64,000 nucleotides of DNA. It comes from Pasteurellaceae bacterium Macca. GTDB lineage: Bacteria; Pseudomonadota; Gammaproteobacteria; Enterobacterales; Pasteurellaceae. Position 1 is the first letter of the stretch. Every line of letters starts with the position of its first letter. The stretch is from NCBI GenBank assembly GCA_023101485.1, contig LVZB01000030.1, positions 186,001-250,000 on the forward strand, read 5' to 3'. The notes under the pieces were generated by a model. It saw only the letters and a list, made by a program, of their open reading frames with translations, made no database searches and had not been told where the DNA came from. Positions 30,601 through 38,917 of the stretch are shown here, in pieces. The position numbers and the translations under genes were made by a program.

Positions 30601-33164
30601 AATTGGTCAAGGTTCACCGCTTGGTCTGGCTTAGTTGCCCAACCTACATTGTTCAACTGAACGCCACCTGTTCCTGGTGTAAAAGTATCTTTTGGATTAT
30701 CTTTACTTGGCGCTTTTGTTGAACCATCATCTTTATAGACTTTATCATTGTTATAAGCACTATCTGCTGCTGGCTGTGTTGGATTTTTCGGGTCCACTTT
30801 ACCCAATGTTAAGCCACCATCTGGTGACGCCGTTAAGCTAAGTGGTTTTGCCTTAGGATCGGAAACATTCCCTAGCACAATGCTAGTCGCGTTCATGTGA
30901 TCAAAAGTTACGTTATTTTCAGTGGCATAAATAAAGGTGTTACCATCTTTTTTCACCTTAATATTTTTGCCTGCTTTGAAAGTCACGAAATCACCCGCTT
31001 TAATTTTAGAAACCTTCTCATTGCCAGCGCCATTAACAAAATCGTTTTTTTCTTCTTTTGTTGCAGTTACATTCGCATTCCAGAATGCACTGTTAATCGC
31101 ATCAACTACATTTTGTGCCGTAACTAAAGCATTTGGATTTGGTTTTGAATTTGTTACATCACCTGTTTTAGACGGATCTTTCCCAAGGGTCACTTTACCA
31201 TCATCACCATCATCTTTAGCTTTATCAATGGTTTGTGTTTCTACGTCAAATGTGATGTTGGTACCCGTTTGTGTAAAGTCAACCATTTTCTCTTTGACTT
31301 CACCCGTTGTTTTATCTAATTCATAAACAGGAACTTGAATCGTTGAGTTATAGGTATTTACACGTGCAGCCGTTAATGAACCATTATTGAAATTCACGAT
31401 CTCATTTGGCGTAATTGTGGCAACATTCTTCGTTTGATTTTGAATTTGGAAGCCACGATTTACGTGATCAACCACGGCATAAAGCTGTGAACCATTGATT
31501 GCATCGGTAGAATCAAAAAGGATTTTACCTGCACCCACATTTTTGATTTGACGCTCAGCACCTTTTGCGCCTACACTAACATAATAACCGCTTTTTTCAG
31601 GGTCATCTTTATCGGCTGCTTCTAACCGACCCGCAAATTGTTTTGAATCGTATGTATAGGCATTACCATCAGAAGATTGAACCACGGCATTTTCAACAAC
31701 TTCTTTTTTCGCTTCGGCAGATTTTGCACCTAACACAACAGAATTGTTTGTCGAAACAAGAATATCTGTACCAATAGCCACGGTATCATGGCCAGTAACA
31801 ACAGCGCGTGTTCCTGCTGCAATACTGTTTGTGGCATTTAATGCTGTTTTAGTAAAGTTAGTCTGATCTTCTAAACGAATAGCACCTCTAACTGGGTTAC
31901 CATTATCATCTACTTTACTCCAATAAACACCTGTATTTGCTTTTTTACCGACAACAGTATCCGTTCCTTTAATCACATAAACAAACTCACCATTATCTAA
32001 TTTTTTAGCAACCACGACAGATCCGGCTGGTGCACTTCCTGTTGCGATAGGTATTGATTTAAGCGCTGTATATTCTGCATTACCAACTAACGCATTATCA
32101 CCAATTGCAATAGAACTATTTGCTGAATTTACTTGAGCACTTGAACCTACTGCCACTGAAGAAAGAGAATCACCACTAATTGTTGATTGCTCACCCACAG
32201 CAACGGCACTTGTCGATTTTGCGCCTACTTTTGCATCAAGACCAATTGCTGTTGCACCTCTTGCACCTTCTAAAACTTCAGCACGAACCCCCATGGCAAT
32301 CGCACCATCCGTATTATCATGAACTACAGATTTTGCACCTACTGCGATACTCCCCGTTGAATTTGCTTTTACTTCAGAACTTGCACCAAGAGCTAAAGCA
32401 AAATCGGTTTTATCAAATTTACCTGTAGTTGAATTACGACCCACAGCTGAAGTATAACCAAAAGCAGAAGATTGGTAGGAATCATTCGCAATAATAATGC
32501 CTGGACCGACTGCTGTAGTTAAAATCCCCGCAGAAACGGTTTTATCACCAATCGCAATCGCACGCATTGAACCATTGGTATGAATTGCATCAAGTCCAAG
32601 GGAATCTTTTTTCGAACCATCACGAATAATAGCCCCAGCTCCAATATGAGTATTTGCGCCTTTATAACCAGCTTGGGCATTTGCACCAATAGCAATGGAG
32701 TTAATCCCCGTTGCAAAATTCTCTGCTCCACTTTTTCTCACGCCATCATTTTCATAACGGCTGCTACCAATCGCAATGGCACCTTTTGCCCCTGCAGTAG
32801 TCGCCCCCCCAATAGCAATAGTATCATCATCATTAGCTTGGGCATTATTACCAATTGCAACAACACGGTTTGTTTTTGTTGCTGAAGCTGTAGCACCCTG
32901 ACCAACGAGCACTGGGTCTCCACCTTTTGAACCTGTTTCAATATAAATAGGCGTTCCAGTTGCTACCGCTTGTGCGGCCAAGGCATCACTGCTACCTAAC
33001 AGGGTTGCGCCTGCAATAACTGCACTCACAGCAAGAGCGGCTGGTGTTAATGCTACACGCTCATTAGTACTTGAAGAGGCTTTCCCCTTAGAACGAGTCA
33101 ATTCAGATACCACGACAAACGATTGAGTCGCTTGGTTAAAAATTACTTTAAAGATTTTATTCAT
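24639..33164 (-). CDS. Giant trimeric autotransporter adhesin (YadA/Hia class)
   Basis: A 2841-residue surface adhesin. It starts with the extended signal peptide region (MNKIFKVIFNQATQSFVVVS) and a signal sequence ending near residue 63 (DALA). Residues about 70-500 carry YadA-head repeats of the AIAIGxxA type. Several neck motifs follow (AINGSQLYAVV, AVNGSQLYSIV, AINGSQLHNVI). A 528-residue unit occupies residues about 857-2303, present 2.7 times. The last 107 residues hold neck, coiled coil and the YadA membrane anchor ending in GVGYQW, with the terminal aromatic residue of outer-membrane proteins. Trimers would project far from the cell. ATG follows AGGA. Adhesion to host tissue is inferred from the family. 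Confidence 0.95.
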   Translation of the reverse strand: MNKIFKVIFNQATQSFVVVSELTRSKGKASSSTNERVALTPAALAVSAVIAGATLLGSSDALAAQAVATGTPIYIETGSKGGDPVLVGQGATASATKTNRVVAIGNNAQANDDDTIAIGGATTAGAKGAIAIGSSRYENDGVRKSGAENFATGINSIAIGANAQAGYKGANTHIGAGAIIRDGSKKDSLGLDAIHTNGSMRAIAIGDKTVSAGILTTAVGPGIIIANDSYQSSAFGYTSAVGRNSTTGKFDKTDFALALGASSEVKANSTGSIAVGAKSVVHDNTDGAIAMGVRAEVLEGARGATAIGLDAKVGAKSTSAVAVGEQSTISGDSLSSVAVGSSAQVNSANSSIAIGDNALVGNAEYTALKSIPIATGSAPAGSVVVAKKLDNGEFVYVIKGTDTVVGKKANTGVYWSKVDDNGNPVRGAIRLEDQTNFTKTALNATNSIAAGTRAVVTGHDTVAIGTDILVSTNNSVVLGAKSAEAKKEVVENAVVQSSDGNAYTYDSKQFAGRLEAADKDDPEKSGYYVSVGAKGAERQIKNVGAGKILFDSTDAINGSQLYAVVDHVNRGFQIQNQTKNVATITPNEIVNFNNGSLTAARVNTYNSTIQVPVYELDKTTGEVKEKMVDFTQTGTNITFDVETQTIDKAKDDGDDGKVTLGKDPSKTGDVTNSKPNPNALVTAQNVVDAINSAFWNANVTATKEEKNDFVNGAGNEKVSKIKAGDFVTFKAGKNIKVKKDGNTFIYATENNVTFDHMNATSIVLGNVSDPKAKPLSLTASPDGGLTLGKVDPKNPTQPAADSAYNNDKVYKDDGSTKAPSKDNPKDTFTPGTGGVQLNNVGWATKPDQAVNLDQLSQTVNKSGFYVKENGKSTLAANAGKTDDKSTEKVTPEDVVNFIDGANTKHVAKTTRNDATGQDTTTVQVNVVGLPVTYTYKDENGKDVPVAKVGDEYYPVDKNGNPITTKEDGSPADPIDAKTLQSNLVNPEAKPNEIGAPTKLGNVADALNTYPVEDKDGKKLVEVDGKFYPADKVNPETGKPEPGTEPATPAFKPKNDIADLDSAAPNQAVNVNDLKKLGWIVSDDKGYSEKVGNANEVKFIGTGLANVTGVTNATTGVREITVDVKMGEVVPSNEDFVKKDDQGNPTDQKVAKGDDGKFYPVDPKTGKADTSKPEIPADQVTNANNGAGLVTGNQVGDAIQKSGFVVGKNDKAPSADKFKNEAERVNPDDELRFADGKNTIVSLATEDAVDESGKKVTKTTVKVNVDVPVDYKYKDAEGKEVVKGADGKFYKPEDVKTDDNGNIVPKDGTVQPVTTEVTKDGAKLVNEPNEKPYGNDKVYNADGTPKAPSADNPKDEIVKGEGGVQLNNVGWAEKPDQAVNLDQLNQTVNKSGFYVKENGKSTLAANAGKTDDKSTEKVTPEDVVNFIDGANTKHVAKTTRNDATGQDTTTVQVNVVGLPVTYTYKDENGKDVPVAKVGDEYYPVDKNGNPITTKEDGSPADPIDAKTLQSNLVNPEAKPNEIGAPTKLGNVADALNTYPVEDKDGKKLVEVDGKFYPADKVNPETGKPEPGTEPATPAFKPKNDIADLDSAAPNQAVNVNDLKKLGWIVSDDKGYSEKVGNANEVKFIGTGLANVTGVTNATTGVREITVDVKMGEVVPSNEDFVKKDDQGNPTDQKVAKGDDGKFYPVDPKTGKADTSKPEIPADQVTNANNGAGLVTGNQVGDAIQKSGFVVGKNDKAPSADKFKNEAERVNPDDELRFADGKNTIVSLATEDAVDESGKKVTKTTVKVNVDVPVDYKYKDAEGKEVVKGADGKFYKPEDVKTDDNGNIVPKDGTVQPVTTEVTKDGAKLVNEPNEKPYGNDKVYNADGTPKAPSADNPKDEIVKGEGGVQLNNVGWAEKPDQAVNLDQLNQTVNKSGFYVKENGKSTLAANAGKTDDKSTEKVTPEDVVNFIDGANTKHVAKTTRNDATGQDTTTVQVNVVGLPVTYTYKDENGKDVPVAKVGDEYYPVDKNGNPITTKEDGSPADPIDAKTLQSNLVNPEAKPNEIGAPTKLGNVADALNTYPVEDKDGKKLVEVDGKFYPADKVNPETGKPEPGTEPATPAFKPKNDIADLDSAAPNQAVNVNDLKKLGWIVSDDKGYSEKVGNANEVKFIGTGLANVTGVTNATTGVREITVDVKMGEVVPSNEDFVKKDDQGNPTDQKVAKGDDGKFYPVDPKTGKADTSKPEIPADQVTNANNGAGLVTGNQVGDAIQKSGFVVGKNDKAPSADKFKNEAERVNPDDELRFADGKNTIVSLATEDAIDASGKKVTKTTVKVDLDLYTTKDAEGNPVAKADDGKFYPVDPATGKPDTQKPEVKPADVKTSLDLENQTGDNYAKQPDDANDPDKIVAGKGGVSVNNVAWAEKPDQAVNLDQLSQTVNKSGFFVKQNGVDTKGTNSEADSSTEKVTPNDVVNFVNGGNTKVTATTTPGANGQDTTNVQVNVVGLPVSFTDKDGNKVVQGNDGKFYPIDPATGAPDMEKPPVDSSTVKTQLVNPQNLASGTVGEPTKLDNVKDAALTPDSKEAVNGSQLYSIVGGAGTVPLKDPNGQPILGPDGKPIMVISTPDGQPAINLTDAKGNGTTPATVIEAVNKLNTEGTKYFKDNSTGEGAKAKAPESIAIGSGSVVEENAPKGSIALGQGSVAKEVHKDAGAQGHGLNDNTRVLSLGNGKDGAAAVNTQIQGVAPGRISATSTDAINGSQLHNVIQNVNQQFGNVNNRINKLDKDLRAGVAGSNAAAALPQVYIPGKSMVAASAGTFKGQNAIAVGYSRASDNGKLILKIQGNANSRGDFGAGVGVGYQW
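26257..30596 (-). repeat. 1584-bp tandem repeat within the adhesin
   Basis: Three copies in direct tandem: 29013-30596, 27429-29012 and a partial copy 26257-27428 (1172 bp). I found no base difference between copies in the segments compared. Each unit encodes 528 residues with alternating DGKFYPVD-type and AVNLDQL motifs. Boundaries were set where the sequence diverges, at AGTTTG on the right and GCATCTTCTG on the left. Confidence 0.93.
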
Positions 33165-33791
33165 AAAAAATCATTCCTACAAATTACATTTATTTAAGCG
33201 AAGTATGACATCGCCTTGTAGCAAGAAGTAATTGCCTAGCCTATAGTTTTTGCTATCAAGCTCACAAATTTACTCTGCCATCTCCGCTTAAAGCGGAAAC
33301 TACTTCACTCTATTGCTGTTACAGCGACAACAAATCGCGACTGTAACTTTTCGAGTATAACAAAAAACCAAATTTAAAACAAATCAACAAACAGAGTAAT
33401 AAAATTGGCAATTTCCCTTTTAAAATCAATAGGTTAAATATTGTTTACAAAAAAAAAATAATATAGAACTTCCTTTAAACACAAAAAATGTAAATAAAGA
33501 AAGATATTAGATAATAATATAGCAATATTTGAATGGATTAAAATGACTGAAAAACGAGGTAATTCGTATAAAATACCGCCCTATTGTCAGTGAAATGACA
33601 ATATTCATTGCCTATTCTTGACAGATTGAAGTTGAAGATTAAAAAAATTTGCAAATTTTTACTGAGAAATAACCCTTTATTAACGATTTTGTTCTGACGA
33701 TGGCAGTTCCGAAAGCTATCACATAGCAATTAAGAAAACGAGCATTATATCGCCATCTACGCCCCTCGCTTATGACGGGCAAAAACTTTCG
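33165..33791 (-). promoter_or_regulatory. Long upstream region of the adhesin gene
   Basis: No gene is visible in these 627 bases. It is AT-rich and holds a run of ten A (33449-33458), and several small hairpins: TCCGC/GCGGA near 33283-33297, GTTACAG (33318) with CTGTAAC (33341), and ATTGTCA (33583) with TGACAAT (33596). The promoter and a long 5' leader of the adhesin gene probably lie here, but I could not fix them. Confidence 0.4.
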
Positions 33792-34559
33792 TCAGAGTAA
33801 TTCCCAACTCCAATTTGAGATCAAACGACAGGGCTGGCATTGAAAATGGAAGATACCGTGGCGGGGTTCGGGCAGTTTCCACTCTCCGCCACAACTTGGG
33901 CAACGGCGTTGAGCTTCAGCTTGTTCGTCTGCGCCTAAACGGTAGAGGTAATAGAAAGTCGGCGTATGGTTTAACCTTTCCACCTGTTTAGCCAATGCCC
34001 TGCCTTGTTGGCTCAGGGGGGTATCGGGGTTGGAAATCTCTGCCACGCATTCCACCTCTAATGTTGTGCCGTTCATTTGCAACTGATCGCAGGCTTGCCA
34101 ATTTTCTTGCCATTTGATTAAAGCTTCATTAAGTGGCATATCTTGTTTTAAGCGATATAACGGCACGGGGCGAAAATCTACGCCGTTATACAGGGGAGAA
34201 CAGCTCTCTAAATGGGTGGTATAAAGCACGAAGAAAGGGGCGGTTTCAGTACTTGTTTCTTCGGCGTTATAGTCCCGACCAATCAGCTCCACATATTCCA
34301 ACACAACACCCGCCTCTTTGGCTTGTTCAATGGCTTCATTGACTTCATCACTGTGCCATTTTGGTTGTAAGCTCTCTTGCTCCGGCAATGCCACACGGGC
34401 TTGAAAGGTGGATCGGGTATCCCGTTGATGATGTGTAATCCCCATTTCTCGCCCAATCACTTGCCCGTTATAACGCCATTGTTCGAGAATTTGGCTAATC
34501 AAACTCACGGGATCTTGCTCAAAATGTTGATAACTAAAATGAACGACTGCTTGATACAT
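33792..34559 (-). CDS. Zinc-ribbon protein, DUF2310-like
   Basis: A 255-residue cytoplasmic protein starting MYQAVVHFSYQHFEQDP. The C-terminus has CPSCGG and, 18 residues on, CQPC, a four-cysteine zinc ribbon, followed by the conserved end LISNWSWELL. It resembles a Pasteurellaceae/gammaproteobacterial family annotated as Zn-ribbon-containing, possibly nucleic-acid binding (DUF2310). Its start overlaps the fieF stop codon (TAATG), so the two are coupled. The function is unknown. Confidence 0.65.
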   Translation of the reverse strand: MYQAVVHFSYQHFEQDPVSLISQILEQWRYNGQVIGREMGITHHQRDTRSTFQARVALPEQESLQPKWHSDEVNEAIEQAKEAGVVLEYVELIGRDYNAEETSTETAPFFVLYTTHLESCSPLYNGVDFRPVPLYRLKQDMPLNEALIKWQENWQACDQLQMNGTTLEVECVAEISNPDTPLSQQGRALAKQVERLNHTPTFYYLYRLGADEQAEAQRRCPSCGGEWKLPEPRHGIFHFQCQPCRLISNWSWELL

Positions 34560-35473
34560 TAAGCCTCCTGTTGCATGGCTTTTTGGGCGGCTTTTTCTTG
34601 TTGCACCACCGCCGTCGGTTCTTGATGAATAATCACTTCCGAAAGGGGGAAAGCATCGAGCAATTTCTGTTCGAGGCTGTCGGTAATGTCATGCGCCACA
34701 ATCAGGGGGAGGTGATCGTCTAATTCAAGGTGAAGCTGAATAAAACGCACCGCTCCAGCTTTACGGGTTTTTACATCGTGAATACCGATAATACAAGGAT
34801 GTTCGAGGGCAATCATCCAAATGCGATCCACTTCCTCTTGGGGTAACGCTTTATCAAGTAGTGACTGCACCGCTTCCCACAACATTTTGGCGGCACTGAT
34901 AAAAATATACAGGGAAATTCCAATGGCGAATAACGCATCGGCATAGACAAAACCTTGCATATTCAACAGCATAGCTACCAAAATCGCCCCATTCATATAT
35001 AAATCGGTTTGATAGTGGAGAGAATCCGCCTCAATAGCAGGACTGCCGGTTAGTTTCACCACTTTGCGTTGATACCACACCAGCACAGCGGTCAATACAA
35101 TAGAAAAAAGGCTAATCGCCACGCCTAAATCACTGCTATTGATTAACTGTGGCTCACTTAAACGCTGAATGCCTTGTAATAATAAGAAACTCGCCGACCC
35201 AGTAATAAAGGCACTCTGCCCGAGTGCCGCAAGGGATTCCGCTTTGCCGTGACCGAAGGCGTGATCTTCATCAGCTGGTTGAAGGGCAAAACGCAACACA
35301 ACGATATTGGTAATCGAGGCAAAGAGATCCACCAGTGAATCCGTCATTGCGGCAAGAATGGTAATCGATCCCGTTTTCCACCACGCAAATGCTTTCACTA
35401 AAATCAGCAACGTTGCCACAATAATGGCAAAAGTTGCGGCACGTTTGACATATTTTGCATATTCTTGGGTCAT
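34559..35473 (-). CDS. fieF: Cation-efflux pump FieF (CDF family)
   Basis: Inner-membrane proton antiporter exporting Fe2+/Zn2+. The 304-residue protein has about six membrane segments, the metal-site motif TDSLVDLFAS in helix 2, the HAFGHGKAESLAALGQ signature after it, and a C-terminal cytoplasmic domain with HDVKTRKAG. The ATG at 35473 follows GGAGTG and overlaps the end of the lipoprotein gene by 4 bases; an in-frame ATG seven codons upstream is less likely. Confidence 0.9.
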   Translation of the reverse strand: MTQEYAKYVKRAATFAIIVATLLILVKAFAWWKTGSITILAAMTDSLVDLFASITNIVVLRFALQPADEDHAFGHGKAESLAALGQSAFITGSASFLLLQGIQRLSEPQLINSSDLGVAISLFSIVLTAVLVWYQRKVVKLTGSPAIEADSLHYQTDLYMNGAILVAMLLNMQGFVYADALFAIGISLYIFISAAKMLWEAVQSLLDKALPQEEVDRIWMIALEHPCIIGIHDVKTRKAGAVRFIQLHLELDDHLPLIVAHDITDSLEQKLLDAFPLSEVIIHQEPTAVVQQEKAAQKAMQQEA

Positions 35474-36027
35474 TTTTGACACTCCATTTGCCACGGTAAG
35501 GCTGCCAACAGTTGGGCAAGTTCGGTTAATTGTGATTGAAAGGCGGTTAAATCGCTTGTTTGCTTACGCACAGGCTCTTTTTTCGCAAACTGAATTTGGC
35601 TGTATCCGCAGGCACTATTACGCCCTCTTGTGACTTCAAGCTGTACATTCTGAAAACGTGCTGTCGGGGGATGAATAGCCTCACTTCGTAGCTCCTGCTC
35701 CACGCCCTGATTATCCACTAAGGCGATTTGGCTATGCGTGCCCTTTTTTTTCGCAAAGTCTTGGCGAAAACGCACACGCTCTGCAAGGCTTTGAACTGTC
35801 TTGCCCTCTTCGCTAAATAAGAGAATCCCTTGTTGCCAATCGTCAGGATTACGGGAGCTATTGGACGGCAAATAAAGGCTTTGGCGGAGGTGGTCAAGGC
35901 GATTATCCGTGACCATTTCATAGCTTTGCCCGTTTAATTGCACCTTTTGCGGTTGCACAAAGTGCGGTGCGTTGAGGCTACAAGCGGTCAAAAAAAAGGG
36001 AAAAATTGCAACGCGAAACCAAGCCAT
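35470..36027 (-). CDS. Hypothetical lipoprotein
   Basis: A 185-residue protein starting [20 protein letters not shown], with a lipobox LTAC giving a lipidated cysteine at residue 16. The rest is hydrophilic, with no motif I recognise. It overlaps the yaaA stop at its start and fieF at its end, so it sits in a coupled yaaA-lipoprotein-fieF-DUF2310 operon. It is probably an envelope protein; role unknown. Confidence 0.7.
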   Translation of the reverse strand: MAWFRVAIFPFFLTACSLNAPHFVQPQKVQLNGQSYEMVTDNRLDHLRQSLYLPSNSSRNPDDWQQGILLFSEEGKTVQSLAERVRFRQDFAKKKGTHSQIALVDNQGVEQELRSEAIHPPTARFQNVQLEVTRGRNSACGYSQIQFAKKEPVRKQTSDLTAFQSQLTELAQLLAALPWQMECQK

Positions 36028-36815
36028 TATTTCTCTTCTCGCATCTGTTCTTCTCGAATAAACACCAACTCCGTTGCCGTCGAACGGCTTTCATCAAAGC
36101 AATAACCGCCATAGTTAAAGGCTTTGAGATCGTCAATTTTACTCGGGCGAGTATCTAACATAAAACGCACCATCATCCCACGGGCTTTTTTGGCATAGAA
36201 ACTGATGATCTTAAATTTGCCGTTTTTCTCATCTAAAAACACAGGCTTGACAATAGTCGCCACTAAGTTTTTCGGTTTTACTGCATTGAAATATTCGTCC
36301 GACGCTAAATTCACTAACACCGCATCGCCTTGTTCATCAATCGCTTGTTGCAGGTGTTCTGTAATGGTATTGCCCCAAAAGGCGTAGAGATCTTTACCCT
36401 GTGGGTTCGCCAGTTTCGTTCCCATTTCAAGGCGATAAGGTTGCATAAAATCAAGGGGGCGTAAAAGCCCATATAACCCAGAAAGAATGCGTAAATGCAC
36501 TTGGGCATAGGCAACTTGTTCAGGGGTTAAACTTTCGGCATCTAAGCCGGTATAAACATCGCCTTTAAAAGCAAATAACGCCGCTTTGGCATTCTCGGCA
36601 TTGTGAGTTAGTTGCCATTGTGTAAAACGAACGGCATTTAAGCTGGCAAGTTTGTCGCTAATCGACATCAGCGACCCAATTTCCGCCGGGGAAAGCTGAC
36701 GGCAAATCTCAATAAGCTGTTGGCTATAAGCGGTTAAATTCGGTTGAGAAAACGCAAAGCCCGTAACGGGGGTTTTAAAATCAAGTGTTTTAGCAGGCGA
36801 GATAATCGCTAACAT
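36027..36815 (-). CDS. yaaA: Peroxide stress protein YaaA
   Basis: A 262-residue cytoplasmic protein of the UPF0246/YaaA family, which in E. coli limits free iron during hydrogen peroxide stress. It begins [17 protein letters not shown] and contains [20 protein letters not shown] and [15 protein letters not shown], all characteristic. It is the first gene of a four-gene overlapping operon that also includes the iron/zinc exporter fieF, a sensible functional pairing. Confidence 0.93.
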   Translation of the reverse strand: MLAIISPAKTLDFKTPVTGFAFSQPNLTAYSQQLIEICRQLSPAEIGSLMSISDKLASLNAVRFTQWQLTHNAENAKAALFAFKGDVYTGLDAESLTPEQVAYAQVHLRILSGLYGLLRPLDFMQPYRLEMGTKLANPQGKDLYAFWGNTITEHLQQAIDEQGDAVLVNLASDEYFNAVKPKNLVATIVKPVFLDEKNGKFKIISFYAKKARGMMVRFMLDTRPSKIDDLKAFNYGGYCFDESRSTATELVFIREEQMREEK

Positions 36816-36912
36816 AGTATTCCTTAGACGTGATACAAGCGGTCAAATTTTTTAAACAATTTGCTCAGTGGCAGTTCATCAATAAAGGGCGGATTTTACT
36901 AAAAAAATCGCA

Positions 36913-36938
36913 TAAAAAAAGGCAGAATTCCTCTGCCT
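36913..36938 (-). terminator. Terminator of the rplM-rpsI operon
   Basis: AAGGCAGA and TCTGCCTT form an 8-bp stem with a 5-base loop, followed on the minus strand by T7, about 20 bases after the rpsI stop codon. Confidence 0.85.
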
Positions 36939-36959
36939 TGATTCGATAAACGAAAAAAA

Positions 36960-37355
36960 TTAACGTTTTGAGTATTGTGGACGACGACGTGCTTTGTGTA
37001 AACCCACTTTTTTACGTTCAACGCGACGTGCATCACGAGTAACGAAGCCTGCTGCACGAAGTGCTGGGCGGAGAGTTTCATCGTATTCCATCAATGCGCG
37101 AGTGATACCGTGACGGATAGCACCTGCTTGACCAGAAATACCACCACCTTTAACAGTGATGTAAAGGTCTAATTTATTCGTTAATTCAACTAACTCTAAC
37201 GGCTGACGTACGATCATACGCGCAGTTTCACGACCGAAGTAAACTTCTAATGAACGTTGGTTAATTGTAATGTTACCATTGCCCGGTTTGATAAATACAC
37301 GAGCTGAAGAGCTTTTGCGGCGACCTGTGCCGTAGTTTTGATTTGCTGCTGTCAT
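36960..37355 (-). CDS. rpsI: 30S ribosomal protein S9
   Basis: Small-subunit protein whose C-terminal tail reaches the P-site tRNA. The 131-residue sequence has [17 protein letters not shown] and the universal end RRRPQYSKR. It follows rplM by 15 bases with GGAGC as ribosome site, the conserved L13-S9 operon. It is one residue longer than the H. influenzae protein near the N-terminus. Confidence 0.98.
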   Translation of the reverse strand: MTAANQNYGTGRRKSSSARVFIKPGNGNITINQRSLEVYFGRETARMIVRQPLELVELTNKLDLYITVKGGGISGQAGAIRHGITRALMEYDETLRPALRAAGFVTRDARRVERKKVGLHKARRRPQYSKR

Positions 37356-37370
37356 TTGAATGCTCCGTGA

Positions 37371-37799
37371 TTAGATATCTAAAACTTGTGGTTGTTGAGC
37401 GTGGTGTTGGTGTTCAGCACCTGCGTAAACTTTTAATTTACGGAACATTGCTCGACCTAATGGACCTTTTGGCAACATACCTTTAACCGCAATTTCAATC
37501 ACTGCTTCTGGACGGCGAGCAATCATTTCTTTGAAGGTTGCATCTTTGATGCCACCAACGTAGCCAGTGTGCCAGTAGTAGATTTTGTCAGTTTCTTTTT
37601 TGCCTGTTACTGCAACTTTCTCTGCATTGATAACAACGATGTAATCGCCTGTATCAACGTGCGGAGTATATTCAGCTTTATGTTTACCACGAAGGCGACG
37701 AGCTAATTCAGTCGCTAAACGACCTAAGGTTTTACCTGTCGCATCTACTACATACCAGTCGCGTTGTACCGTTTCTGGTTTTGCTACAAAAGTTTTCAT
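37371..37799 (-). CDS. rplM: 50S ribosomal protein L13
   Basis: Early-assembly large-subunit protein. The 142-residue product starts [20 protein letters not shown] and contains [12 protein letters not shown] and MLPKGPLGR. An in-frame ATG 14 codons upstream exists but the family start is at 37799. The ribosome site is weak, which may matter for the feedback control known for this operon in E. coli. Confidence 0.98.
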   Translation of the reverse strand: MKTFVAKPETVQRDWYVVDATGKTLGRLATELARRLRGKHKAEYTPHVDTGDYIVVINAEKVAVTGKKETDKIYYWHTGYVGGIKDATFKEMIARRPEAVIEIAVKGMLPKGPLGRAMFRKLKVYAGAEHQHHAQQPQVLDI

Positions 37800-37965
37800 T
37801 ATATAAAATACCAATTTAAAATTGTTAAACCCAATATCCAAAGGATATTACCTAATACGGTGAGAATCCGACCCCTTCGAGTCTCATTCAGACCAACTTG
37901 CATAGCGGGAATACTACGCAAAAACAGGGTGGCGGGATTATACAGACTTTCATAAAAAAGATCTA
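37800..37965 (-). promoter_or_regulatory. rplM-rpsI promoter and leader
   Basis: A perfect TATAAT lies at 37942-37937 on the minus strand, followed by a GC-rich discriminator (CCCGCC), a feature of promoters shut down by ppGpp. No good -35 is visible. The predicted leader is about 130 bases, contains a small ATATCCAAAGGATAT palindrome near the 3' end, and could hold the L13 feedback site. Confidence 0.5.
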
Positions 37966-38099
37966 AATATTTTTAGCAAAAAATGTAATTTTGCGATTTT
38001 ATTCAAATTTTTTGATTTTCCTTGTGAATTATTCTTCTCTTTGACTGCAGAAAATGGTAAAACCACATCACTTTTCACTCTTTGACTTAGGAAAATACA

Positions 38100-38489
38100 A
38101 TGCAATGGACAAATGAAATTTGGTTAGCCATTATTGCCGCCGCTGTAGTCGGCTTTATTGTTGGTTATGTGTTAATGAGAGCGACAAATGCGAATGCACA
38201 GAAACAGCAAAAATTAGAAAATGAACTCAAAGAAACCAGTGAGAAACTGGAACAACAAAAACAGCAATTAGAGCAACATTTTGAGCAATCTGCCAATTTG
38301 CTTTCTACTTTAGCCGAAGATTATAAAAAGCTCTACACCCATTTAGCACAAGGCTCACAAACCTTACTGCCTGAAGAGAATAAAATTGAGTTTTTCCAAT
38401 TAAAAATCGAAAATACCGCCCAAGCCCAAAATGATGAAGATCAACCAAAAGATTATTCCGAAGGTTCGTCAGGTATTTTGAAATCATAA
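38100..38489 (+). CDS. zapG: Cell division protein ZapG (YhcB, DUF1043)
   Basis: A 129-residue inner-membrane protein linked to divisome and envelope assembly in E. coli. One N-terminal membrane helix (residues about 7-27) is followed by a glutamine/lysine-rich coiled coil to about residue 85 and an acidic tail. It is divergent from rplM-rpsI, the same neighbourhood as E. coli yhcB. Start follows GACTTAGGAAA. Confidence 0.85.
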   Translation: MQWTNEIWLAIIAAAVVGFIVGYVLMRATNANAQKQQKLENELKETSEKLEQQKQQLEQHFEQSANLLSTLAEDYKKLYTHLAQGSQTLLPEENKIEFFQLKIENTAQAQNDEDQPKDYSEGSSGILKS

Positions 38490-38517
38490 TCAACATTCTT
38501 CTTGATATGCTCCAATT

Positions 38518-38552
38518 AAAAGGCAAAATTTGTTATTTTTGCCTTTTTTATT
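38518..38552 (+). terminator. Terminator of zapG
   Basis: AAAAGGCAAAA and TTTTTGCCTTTT pair with a short loop and run into T6, about 30 bases after the zapG stop codon. The remaining 365 bases up to oppA are AT-rich with one uptake sequence near 38696 and presumably the oppA promoter; I see no gene there. Confidence 0.75.
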
Positions 38553-38917
38553 TAATGCCATTCCCATGACTTAGCATTCATTGCTAGAAAATCCCCAATT
38601 GCTTTGTAACGCACATTCTTTAAGTGAGTGATTTTTACTCTTACAAACCACCAAAACAGTCTTTCATACCTTGATGCAAAATGTTCATAAAATTTGACCG
38701 CTTGTTAGGAACATTTTGTTCTATTCAACAATTCATCTCGGAAATAAAAAAGAAAAGGGCTTGATATTGCTAGTTTAATCTTGCAAAAATGTGAGAAAAT
38801 TAACATTTGTGAAAAATTTTTCCCTTTTTAATTTACAAAAACCGCTAAATAGATTATTTATTTTTACACTGATTTTCAGTACATATCCGATTTATCATCT
38901 CAACAGGGAGAAATCTT

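Noticed and set aside
24956..31326. Many open frames of 60-130 codons on the plus strand opposite the adhesin
   Set aside because: They are antisense shadows of the repeat-rich, low-complexity adhesin gene; the same shadow recurs at exact 1584-base steps and has no ribosome site or known motif.
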